From Gammaproteobacteria bacterium (GTDB lineage Bacteria; Pseudomonadota; Gammaproteobacteria; Thiohalobacterales; Thiohalobacteraceae), in assembly GCA_018819175.1 (NCBI GenBank), contig JAHJQQ010000012.1, positions 124,001 through 188,000 on the forward strand: 64,000 nt of DNA, in the 5' to 3' direction. The translations under genes were made by a program, and so were the position numbers. Positions 39,796-46,607 of this stretch are shown piece after piece. The notes under the pieces were generated by a model. That model was not told the DNA's origin, did no database searches, and was given only the letters and a program-made list of their open reading frames with translations. Every line of letters starts with the position of its first letter. Position 1 is the first letter of the stretch.

Positions 39796-40107
39796 ATGTA
39801 TGCAGTGATCGTCACTGGTGGTAAGCAGTACCGGGTCACCCCGGGTGAAACCCTTAAGGTTGAGAAACTGGAAGTGGCCGAGGGTGAAACCGTGGAGTTC
39901 GACCGCGTGCTGATGGTTGCCGATGGCGATGCCGTCAAACTGGGCACCCCGTATCTGGCCGGTGGCAAGGTCAGCGCCACGGTCAAGGCGCATGGTCGTC
40001 ACAAGAAGGTGTACATCGTCAAATTCCGTCGACGTAAGCATCACCTGAAGCGTCAGGGTCATCGTCAGCATTTCACGGAAGTGCAGATCAACGCCGTTTC
40101 CGCGTAA
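39796..40107 (+). CDS. rplU: Ribosomal protein bL21
   Basis: 103 residues, MYAVIVTGGKQYRVTPGETL to KRQGHRQHFTEVQINAVSA, standard length. It is a structural protein of the large subunit that binds 23S rRNA with bL20. The longer in-frame reading starting at 39727 begins within the promoter and is rejected. First gene of the rplU-rpmA operon. Confidence 0.98.
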   Translation: MYAVIVTGGKQYRVTPGETLKVEKLEVAEGETVEFDRVLMVADGDAVKLGTPYLAGGKVSATVKAHGRHKKVYIVKFRRRKHHLKRQGHRQHFTEVQINAVSA

Positions 40108-40135
40108 GCAATTCAGATAAAGGCAGGGTTCAGCA

Positions 40136-40396
40136 ATGGCACATAAAAAGGCAGGCGGCAGTACACGCAACGGCCGCGACTCAGAATCAAAACGACTGGG
40201 CGTCAAGCGTTATGGCGGTGAGCAGGTTCTTTCCGGCAACATCATCGTGCGTCAGCGCGGCACCCATTTCCACCCCGGCCTGAATGTCGGCTGCGGTCGT
40301 GACCACACCCTGTTCGCCACCGCCGGCGGCAAGGTTCAGTTCGTGGTTCGTGGTCCTAAGAACCGCAAGTTTGTGGACGTGGTGGCAGCCGAGTAA
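40136..40396 (+). CDS. rpmA: Ribosomal protein bL27
   Basis: 86 residues, MAHKKAGGSTRNGRDSESKR onward. The conserved basic N-terminus AHKKAGGS reaches the peptidyl-transferase centre, and it carries the usual GVKRYGGEQVLSGNIIVRQR. It starts 28 bp after rplU and is followed by a strong terminator. Confidence 0.98.
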   Translation: MAHKKAGGSTRNGRDSESKRLGVKRYGGEQVLSGNIIVRQRGTHFHPGLNVGCGRDHTLFATAGGKVQFVVRGPKNRKFVDVVAAE

Positions 40397-40421
40397 CACC
40401 GGCAGCGCAAGCATCCCTTGC

Positions 40422-40451
40422 AAGGCCCCGTCCGGTACGGGGCCTTTTTTA
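40422..40451 (+). terminator. Intrinsic terminator of rplU-rpmA
   Basis: AAGGCCCCGT / ACGGGGCCTT stem with a short loop, followed by TTTTTATT. 26 bp after the rpmA stop. Confidence 0.92.
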
Positions 40452-40460
40452 TTACACATT

Positions 40461-40538
40461 AGGTGCTAGGTTCTAGGTGCTAGGGCCGAGTAAAGTTTTC
40501 TTTTTCACCTAGAACCTAGCACCTAGAACCTAGCACCT
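40461..40538. repeat. Perfect 24-bp inverted repeat directly before obg
   Basis: Arms at 40461-40484 and 40515-40538 are exact complements, each made of a CTAGGTGCTAGGTTCTAGGT-like internal repetition, with a 30-base loop. The right arm ends six bases before the obg ATG and no Shine-Dalgarno sequence is visible there. Confidence 0.85.
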
Positions 40539-40544
40539 GAATTT

Positions 40545-41651
40545 ATGAAATTCGTAGACGAAGCGACAATCCAGGTAACCGCCGGCGACGGCGGTAATGG
40601 CTGCGTGGGCTTTCGTCGGGAAAAATACATTCCCTTTGGCGGCCCCGATGGCGGCGACGGTGGGGATGGCGGCAGCGTGTTCATGGTCGCCGATGAGAGC
40701 ATCAATACACTGGTTGATTTCCGCTTTGTGCGCCGTTATCCGGCGCAGCGTGGTGAGAACGGTCGCGGTGCCAACTGCACCGGTGCCAAAGGCGATGATC
40801 TGATCATTCGCGTGCCGGTGGGCACCATGATCTACGATAACGACACGGATGAATTGATCGCCGATCTGACCAGCCCCGGTCAGCAGGTGCGCGTGGCGCA
40901 GGGTGGCTGGCACGGCATCGGCAATGCCCGTTTCAAGAGTTCCACCAATCGCGCGCCGCGCCAGGCCACGCCGGGTACGGCGGGTGAGCAGCGCGAGCTG
41001 CGCCTGGAGTTGAAATTGCTGGCCGACGTCGGTCTGCTGGGCATGCCGAATGCCGGCAAGTCCACATTGATCCGCACCATCTCGGCGGCGCGTCCCAAGG
41101 TAGCCGATTATCCCTTCACCACGCTTTATCCCAATCTCGGTGTGGTGCGCGCCGCTGAGCATCGTTCCTTTGTCATGGCCGATATCCCCGGACTGATCGA
41201 AGGTGCGGCCGAGGGTGCCGGTCTGGGTATTCAGTTTCTCAAACATCTGATGCGCACGCGCCTGCTGCTGCATCTGGTCGATGTGTCGCCCTACGGTGGT
41301 AGCGGCGATCCCATTGATGATGCGCAGAAGATCATTGCCGAGTTGGGCAAATACAGCAGTGAGTTGGTCGAGAAAGAACGCTGGCTGGTGCTGAACAAGA
41401 TTGACCAGCTGCCCGAAGAGGAGCGTGACGCACGCTGCCAGGACATCATCGATGGTCTGGGTTGGCAGGGTCCGGTGTTCCGCATCAGCGCGTTGAGCGC
41501 AGTGGGAACACAGGATCTGGTTTATCGCATTATGGAACACATCGAGGAACAGGCCGCGCAGCGGGCAGCGGATGCGGCCGAGGCTGCTGCGGAAGATGCT
41601 GCTACGGATGTTGCTACAGATACTGTGGCGGACAGGCCCGACATAGATTAA
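40545..41651 (+). CDS. obgE: Obg/CgtA GTPase
   Basis: Essential ribosome-associated GTPase of 50S maturation and the stringent response. 368 residues. The glycine-rich Obg fold is 1-158 (GGNGCVGFRREKYIPFGGPD and GDGGDGGSVFMVAD). The G domain has P-loop GMPNAGKSTLIRT, switch I DYPFTTLYPNLGVV, G3 DIPGLIEGA and G4 LNKIDQL. The tail is Ala/Asp-rich and acidic, as in other Gammaproteobacteria. The ATG lacks a recognisable ribosome-binding site because the repeat at 40461-40538 fills the leader. proB follows by 11 bp. Confidence 0.97.
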   Translation: MKFVDEATIQVTAGDGGNGCVGFRREKYIPFGGPDGGDGGDGGSVFMVADESINTLVDFRFVRRYPAQRGENGRGANCTGAKGDDLIIRVPVGTMIYDNDTDELIADLTSPGQQVRVAQGGWHGIGNARFKSSTNRAPRQATPGTAGEQRELRLELKLLADVGLLGMPNAGKSTLIRTISAARPKVADYPFTTLYPNLGVVRAAEHRSFVMADIPGLIEGAAEGAGLGIQFLKHLMRTRLLLHLVDVSPYGGSGDPIDDAQKIIAELGKYSSELVEKERWLVLNKIDQLPEEERDARCQDIIDGLGWQGPVFRISALSAVGTQDLVYRIMEHIEEQAAQRAADAAEAAAEDAATDVATDTVADRPDID

Positions 41652-41662
41652 CGTAGCGCGCC

Positions 41663-42784
41663 ATGAGCACACGCGACAAACTCGGAAAGAGCCGACGTTG
41701 GGTCATCAAGATCGGCAGCGCCTTGCTGACCAACGATGGTCGTGGTTTGGATTTCACCGCCATCACTGCTTGGGTGGAGCAGATGGTCGGTCTCAAAGCC
41801 GATGGCCGCGAGATTGTGTTGGTGTCGTCCGGCGCGGTTGCCGAAGGCATGAGTCGTCTGGGTTGGAAGAAGCGTCCACATGCCTTGTATGAACTTCAAG
41901 CTGCCGCGGCTGTCGGTCAGATGGGTCTGGTGCAAGCCTACGAATCGCGTTTCATGCAGCATGGTCTGCATACCGCTCAAGTCCTGCTGACCCATGATGA
42001 TCTTGCCGATCGCCGCCGTTATCTGAATGCCCGCAGTACCCTGCGTGCGCTGCTCAAATTGAACGTCATCCCGGTGGTCAACGAGAACGACACCGTCGCC
42101 ACCGAAGAGATCAAGTTTGGTGACAACGACACCCTGGCGGCCCTGGTCGCCAATCTGGTCGAGGCGGATCTGCTGGTGATCCTGACCGATCAGAAGGGTG
42201 TCTACGATTGCGATCCGCGCCAGAACCCGAATGCCAATCTGCTCACCGAGGTCGAGGCCGACGATCCGGCACTGGAACGTATGGCGACCGGTGCCGGTGC
42301 GTTAGGGCGTGGTGGCATGATCACAAAAATTCGCGCGGCGCGCCGCGCGGCGCGTTCCGGCGCCAGCACCATTATTGTTTCCGGGCGCGAGCCGGATATC
42401 CTGCGCCGCGTCAGCGCGGGTGAAGTGGCGGGTACGCTGTTGAAGCCGCGCCAAGGGCCGATTGCCGCTCGCAAACAGTGGCTGGCCAGTCAGATGACCG
42501 TGCGTGGTCAGGTGCATCTGGATGCCGGTGCGGTTACGGTATTGCGCCAGTCCGGTCGCAGTCTCCTGCCGGTGGGTGTCACGGCTGTAGAAGGCGGTTT
42601 CAAGCGCGGCGAACTGGTGATCTGTCAGGCACCGGACGGTAGTGAAGTCGCGCGTGGGCTGGTTAATTACAGCGCAGATGAAGCGGCGCGCATCATTGGT
42701 CAGCCCAGTGATCGTATCGAAAGCATCCTAGGTTATGTCGACGAACCGGAACTGATCCATCGCGACAATCTTGTAGTGGTGTGA
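41663..42784 (+). CDS. proB: Glutamate 5-kinase with PUA domain
   Basis: First step of proline synthesis: glutamate + ATP to glutamyl-5-phosphate. 373 residues. The amino-acid kinase domain, about 1-260, has WVIKIGSALLTNDGRGLDF, LVSSGAVAEGMSRLGW, NENDTVATEEIKFGDNDTLA and GRGGMITKIRAARRAARSGA. The PUA domain is about 280-370 (VTVLRQSGRSLLPVGVTAVE). It starts 11 bp after obgE in one operon. With putA in the same window, both synthesis and degradation of proline are represented. Confidence 0.97.
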   Translation: MSTRDKLGKSRRWVIKIGSALLTNDGRGLDFTAITAWVEQMVGLKADGREIVLVSSGAVAEGMSRLGWKKRPHALYELQAAAAVGQMGLVQAYESRFMQHGLHTAQVLLTHDDLADRRRYLNARSTLRALLKLNVIPVVNENDTVATEEIKFGDNDTLAALVANLVEADLLVILTDQKGVYDCDPRQNPNANLLTEVEADDPALERMATGAGALGRGGMITKIRAARRAARSGASTIIVSGREPDILRRVSAGEVAGTLLKPRQGPIAARKQWLASQMTVRGQVHLDAGAVTVLRQSGRSLLPVGVTAVEGGFKRGELVICQAPDGSEVARGLVNYSADEAARIIGQPSDRIESILGYVDEPELIHRDNLVVV

Positions 42785-42797
42785 TCCTGATATACCG

Positions 42798-42953
42798 CCG
42801 CTGTGGGGACAGATCTTCAGCTCTGTCCCCGTTGTGGTTCCACTCAACCAAGCGGAACCGCCAACAACCTACCGTCACGCTTCCTCAACGGCTTCGTTCA
42901 TCCGCGTGGTCCGCACGGACGGGGACAGAGCTGAAGATCTGTCCCCACAGCGG
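42798..42953. repeat. Perfect 33-bp inverted repeat around GGGGACAGATCTTCAGCTCT
   Basis: Arms 42798-42830 and 42921-42953 are exact complements separated by 90 bp. Each arm carries a smaller palindrome GGGGACAGA...TCTGTCCCC. This resembles the hairpins mobilised by REP-associated Y1 transposases (TnpA-REP), but no transposase is present here. Element length 156 bp. Confidence 0.8.
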
Positions 42954-42969
42954 TGGTGCGTTACGAATA

Positions 42970-42999
42970 AAAAAAGCCGGTCAGAGACCGGCTTTTTTG
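42970..42999. terminator. Bidirectional intrinsic terminator between proB and rpsT
   Basis: AAAAAAGCCGGTC / GACCGGCTTTTTT: a 9-bp G/C-rich stem flanked by an A-run on one side and a T-run on the other, so it can end both the rightward obg-proB and the leftward rpsT transcript. Confidence 0.9.
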
Positions 43000-43018
43000 T
43001 TGGCGATGAACGCTCGGA

Positions 43019-43288
43019 TCAACCGGCGGCCATGGCCTTCAGGCGGGTGTTCAGACGGCTCTTATGACGAGCGGCCTTGTTCTTGTGGATATGACCCTTG
43101 CGTGCCATGGCGTCGATGACCGGGACAGCGGCGGTGTAGGCGCTCTTGGCAGCGGCGGCATCGCCGGTGGCCAGGGCTTTGACCGTCTTCTTGATCTCGG
43201 TGCGCAGCTCGGAGCGCTGGCTCGCGTTCTGGGCGCGATGCTTCTCCGCCTGACGGGCGCGCTTCTTTGCTTGTGCAGTGTTGGCCAA
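43019..43288 (-). CDS. rpsT: Ribosomal protein bS20
   Basis: 89 residues, MANTAQAKKRARQAEKHRAQ, with the typical basic helical composition and KGHIHKNKAARHKSRLNTRL near the end. It binds 16S rRNA in the small subunit. The start codon is TTG (43288-43286), with AAGGAG seven bases upstream. The E. coli rpsT gene also uses UUG, where it serves feedback control of translation, so the rare start appears conserved. The murJ gene is divergent, 414 bp away. Confidence 0.97.
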   Translation of the reverse strand: MANTAQAKKRARQAEKHRAQNASQRSELRTEIKKTVKALATGDAAAAKSAYTAAVPVIDAMARKGHIHKNKAARHKSRLNTRLKAMAAG

Positions 43289-43326
43289 GGTACGACTCCT
43301 TAATGCGTGGTACTGAAAGGAGGCGT

Positions 43327-43355
43327 ACTATCCGGATTTTTGCGCCCGTTGTCAA
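43327..43355 (-). promoter_or_regulatory. Promoter of rpsT
   Basis: On the minus strand TTGACA (43355-43350), a 17-base spacer and GATAGT (43332-43327), about 38 bp before the start codon. Confidence 0.65.
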
Positions 43356-43496
43356 CGCCCAAACGTTTGGAATCAGGCCGATCCAGGCCTGCGCAGGCGC
43401 GGGGTATTTCAGTTAAAATCCACTGGATTTCAGGCGGCTATCGAATCACGCGGCATTACTTTCCATGTTCGGATGCATGTGGTCTGTTGGCTTAAA

Positions 43497-43661
43497 CCTA
43501 TAAACCGCATTTGCCACGGAATCACACGGAAAAACACGGACAAGATCATCAGCTTCACGCCGGCACCGCCATTCCCCGCATGGTGGTGAATAGTCGCTCG
43601 AGGAATGCATGTGTTTCAGTGTCTTCCGTGTGTTTCCGTGGCTGAAATGATTTTTTAGGTT
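43497..43661. repeat. 165-bp dispersed palindromic repeat, copy B
   Basis: Homologous along its length to 22668-22834: starts CCTATAAACCGCATTTGCCA, ends TTCCGTGGCTGAAATGATTT. It keeps the ~23-bp CCACGGAATCACACGGAAAA inverted arms. It occupies the middle of the rpsT-murJ gap; the rest (43356-43496) shows nothing else. Confidence 0.85.
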
Positions 43662-43702
43662 AATAGAATTTAGATCCGCGCGAGCGGCGACGAGGGCAGT
43701 GC

Positions 43703-45286
43703 ATGGCAGGGCAGGGTTTGATCAGGAATACGCTGGTGGTCAGCGCCATGACCCTGCTGTCGAGAATCCTGGGTTTCGCCCGCGATTTGATTCTGGCCCG
43801 TGTATTCGGTGCCGGCGGCGACATGGATGCCTTTTTCGTCGCCTTCAAGATCCCCAATTTTCTGCGACGCTTATTCGCCGAGGGGGCGTTCTCGCTGGCC
43901 TTCGTGCCGGTGCTGGGCGAATACCGCACCCAGCGCGAGCATGACGAGGTCCGCGAACTGGTCCGCCGAGTGGCCGGTACTCTGGCCGGCATTCTGGCCC
44001 TGGTCAGTCTGGTGGGGGTGTTCGCCAGTCCCCTGATTGTGTCCATCTTTGCGCCGGGGTTTATCGACGAACCGGCAAAGTTCGATCTGACCGCGCAAAT
44101 GCTGCGGATCACCTTCTCGTACATCCTGTTCATCTCTCTGGTGGCCTTTGCCAGCGGCATTCTCAACACCTATGGGAAATTCGCCCTGCCGGCCTTCGCC
44201 CCGGTGCTGTTGAATATCGTGATGATCTCCGCGGCCTGGTGGGCGGCACCCATGTTCGAAGTGCCGGTCATGGCGCTGGCCTGGGCGGTGGCTGTCGCGG
44301 GTGTGGTGCAGTTGCTGATCATGTTCCCGGCCTTACGGCGCTTGAATCTGCTGGATTGGCCTCGCTGGGGCTGGCGCCATGAAGGCGTGCAGCGAATCCT
44401 CAAGCTCATGGGGCCGGCGATCCTGGGTTCCTCGGTGGCTCAGATCAATCTGCTGCTGGACACCATTATTGCTTCCTTCCTGGTCACCGGCAGTGTGAGC
44501 TGGCTGTATTACTCGGACCGTATGGTGGAATTCCCGCTAGGCGTTTTCGGTATCGCCCTCTCGACGGTGATCCTGCCCAGTTTGTCGCGCTCGCATGCCG
44601 AGGCTGACCCTGCGAGATTTCAGCGTCTCCTGGACCAATCACTGCGCTGGGTCGTGCTGCTGGGCGTGCCGGCGGCCCTGGGTCTATTGCTGTTGTCCGG
44701 GCCGATCATGGTGGCGCTGTTTCAGTACGACGAATTCGCCGCGCATGATGCGCGCATGGCCGCGCTCAGTCTGATGGCCCTGACGACGGGCCTGCCGGCG
44801 TTCATTCTGATCAAGGTGCTGGCGCCGGCCTTTTATGCCCGCCAGGACACCCGCACGCCGGTGCGAATTGCCATCATCGCCATGATCTCGAACATGGGGC
44901 TGAATCTGCTGTTTGTGCTGCCCATGCTGTATTTCCAGATCGAGGGTCCGCACGCGGGCTTGGCTCTGGCCACCAGCGCCTCCGCCTGGCTGAACGCCGG
45001 GCTGTTATACCGGCATCTGCGGGTGACCGGGGTCTACGCGCCGCAGTCCGGCTGGGGTCGCGTCTTGCTGCGGGTGTTGTTGGGAAGCCTGTTAATGACG
45101 GCGTTGCTCTGGTTTGGCGTCAAGGATTTCGCTATCTGGGTGGAACGCGACAGCACCGAACGCCTGTTGCGACTGGCTGTGTGGATCGGTATCGCCGGCG
45201 TGGCCTATCTCGGTACCCTGCAATTGCTGGGGCAGAATCTGCACGCCTTGTGGCAACGTCCGGACAAGGTCGATCCGGAACAATGA
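43703..45286 (+). CDS. murJ: Lipid II flippase MurJ
   Basis: Moves lipid II across the inner membrane for peptidoglycan synthesis. 527 residues, 14 hydrophobic segments of the MOP superfamily. It begins GLIRNTLVVSAMTLLSRILG with FARDLILARVFGAGGDMDAF and PNFLRRLFAEGAFSLAFVPV, the conserved N-terminal signature with functional Arg residues. SVSWLYYSDRMVEFPLGVFG is also conserved. A GAGGG ribosome site precedes the ATG. It is followed closely by ribF, as in many Gammaproteobacteria. Confidence 0.96.
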   Translation: MAGQGLIRNTLVVSAMTLLSRILGFARDLILARVFGAGGDMDAFFVAFKIPNFLRRLFAEGAFSLAFVPVLGEYRTQREHDEVRELVRRVAGTLAGILALVSLVGVFASPLIVSIFAPGFIDEPAKFDLTAQMLRITFSYILFISLVAFASGILNTYGKFALPAFAPVLLNIVMISAAWWAAPMFEVPVMALAWAVAVAGVVQLLIMFPALRRLNLLDWPRWGWRHEGVQRILKLMGPAILGSSVAQINLLLDTIIASFLVTGSVSWLYYSDRMVEFPLGVFGIALSTVILPSLSRSHAEADPARFQRLLDQSLRWVVLLGVPAALGLLLLSGPIMVALFQYDEFAAHDARMAALSLMALTTGLPAFILIKVLAPAFYARQDTRTPVRIAIIAMISNMGLNLLFVLPMLYFQIEGPHAGLALATSASAWLNAGLLYRHLRVTGVYAPQSGWGRVLLRVLLGSLLMTALLWFGVKDFAIWVERDSTERLLRLAVWIGIAGVAYLGTLQLLGQNLHALWQRPDKVDPEQ

Positions 45287-45310
45287 CAAGCCCGGTCAGT
45301 GCTTTATAAT
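45283..45310 (+). promoter_or_regulatory. Candidate promoter of ribF-ileS
   Basis: ATGACA (45283-45288) overlaps the murJ stop, followed after 16 bases by a perfect TATAAT (45305-45310), 40 bp before the ribF start. Confidence 0.5.
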
Positions 45311-45349
45311 CACGCCTTTGATGAATCCGTCCCCAGTGATGTTATCGGC

Positions 45350-46285
45350 ATGCATTTGATCCGTGGTTTGCACAATCTGACACCCGCCATGCATGGCTGT
45401 GCCGCGACCATTGGAAACTTCGATGGGGTGCATCTCGGACATCAGGCCGTATTGGGACAACTCGCGGAACGTGCAGTCGATCTGGGACTGCCGACCACGG
45501 CGATTATTTTCGAGCCGCAACCGCAGGAATATTTCGCGCCGGATCAGGCGCCGCCACGACTGACAAGGTTCCGCGAGAAATGGATGGCGCTGCGGCGTTA
45601 TTCGATCGACCGGGTCTTGTGTCTGCGCTTCGAGCGCGCACTGGCGGAACTCGAGGCCGATGAGTTTGTGAAACGCGTGCTAGTCGATGGGTTGGGCGTG
45701 CGCTATCTGGTGGTCGGCGATGATTTCCGCTTCGGCAAAGGCCGCGGTGGCGATTTCGATTATCTGGTCAAGGCCGGTCGGCGTGAAGGCTTTCAAGTGG
45801 TGCATATGCACAGCTTCGAACAGGACGGGTCTCGTGTGAGCAGCACGCGTATCCGCGAGGCGTTGCGCGCCGGTAATCTCAGCGCCGCCGAACAAATGCT
45901 CGGGCGCAACTACCGCATGCTGGGTCGCATCGCACACGGTGACAAGCGCGGCCGTACCATCGGCTTTCCGACCGCGAATCTGTTTTTGCATCGCCACAGT
46001 ACGCCGGTTGAAGGCGTGTTTGCCGTGGAGATGTACGGCTTGGATAAAGAACCGCTACTGGGCGTGGCGAATGTCGGTACCCGCCCGACGGTGGACGGCA
46101 CGCGCAGTCTGCTGGAGGTGCATCTGTTCGATTTTTCCGGTGATATTTACGGGCGCCATGTCGCGGTGGATTTTGTACATAAGATTCGTGACGAAAAGCG
46201 CTTTGATTCGTTTCCGGAACTCAAGGCGCAGATTGAACTGGATGCGCAGCGGGCGCGGGATTTCTTCGCGCAGCGTGCGAAATGA
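45350..46285 (+). CDS. ribF: Bifunctional riboflavin kinase / FAD synthetase
   Basis: Makes FMN then FAD from riboflavin. 311 residues from MHLIRGLHNLTPAMHGCAAT, matching the E. coli length; an upstream GTG would include the promoter -10 box. The FAD synthetase domain has ATIGNFDGVHLGHQAVLGQL, RYLVVGDDFRFGKGRGGDFD and VSSTRIREALRAG. The riboflavin kinase domain, about 180-305, has HGDKRGRTIGFPTANL, GVANVGTRPTVDG and FDFSGDIYGRHVAVDFVHKI. It lies between murJ and ileS. Confidence 0.96.
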   Translation: MHLIRGLHNLTPAMHGCAATIGNFDGVHLGHQAVLGQLAERAVDLGLPTTAIIFEPQPQEYFAPDQAPPRLTRFREKWMALRRYSIDRVLCLRFERALAELEADEFVKRVLVDGLGVRYLVVGDDFRFGKGRGGDFDYLVKAGRREGFQVVHMHSFEQDGSRVSSTRIREALRAGNLSAAEQMLGRNYRMLGRIAHGDKRGRTIGFPTANLFLHRHSTPVEGVFAVEMYGLDKEPLLGVANVGTRPTVDGTRSLLEVHLFDFSGDIYGRHVAVDFVHKIRDEKRFDSFPELKAQIELDAQRARDFFAQRAK

Positions 46286-46298
46286 AATACTCTTTCAA

Positions 46299-46572
46299 CA
46301 CGAAGGCGCAGAAGGCGCACGAAGGAAAATCAAAGATATAATGGCCACGGAATCCACGAAAGAACACGAAAGGATTTTAAGGAACCTCTGATTTATTACT
46401 AAACCGTCATTCCGGCGCAGGCCGGAATCCATGTGATTCAAGGCACTGGATTCCGGCCTGCGCCGGAATGACGAATTACTCAGAGTTTCCTTAAATTGGA
46501 TCATTTTTCGTGTTGTTTCGTGGGTTTCGTGGCTAACGATTTTTTCCTTAGCGCGCCTTCCGCGCCTTCGTG
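46299..46572. repeat. Long imperfect inverted repeat of CGAAGGCGCAGAAGGCGC type with a nested element
   Basis: The left arm holds CGAAGGCGCAGAAGGCGCAC and ATGGCCACGGAATCCACGAA. The right arm mirrors both, with TTTCGTGGGTTTCGTGGCTA and GCGCGCCTTCCGCGCCTTCG. The loop contains the 112-bp element 46380-46491. Together they fill the ribF-ileS gap. Confidence 0.75.
46380..46491. mobile_element. 112-bp MITE-like element with AGGAACCTCTGATT ends
   Basis: The left end AGGAACCTCTGATTTATT and the right end, read on the other strand as AGGAAACTCTGAGTAATT, are of the family at 5124 and 18787. The interior is a palindrome of two CGTCATTCCGGCGCAGGCCG-type units in inverted orientation, so it can fold into one long hairpin. 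Confidence 0.7.
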
Positions 46573-46607
46573 GTGAGGCTTTTGAATTCATAGACCAGGA
46601 CACCAAC

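Noticed and set aside
45299..45349. Upstream GTG start for ribF
   Set aside because: It would translate through the TATAAT promoter box and add 17 residues absent from the family.
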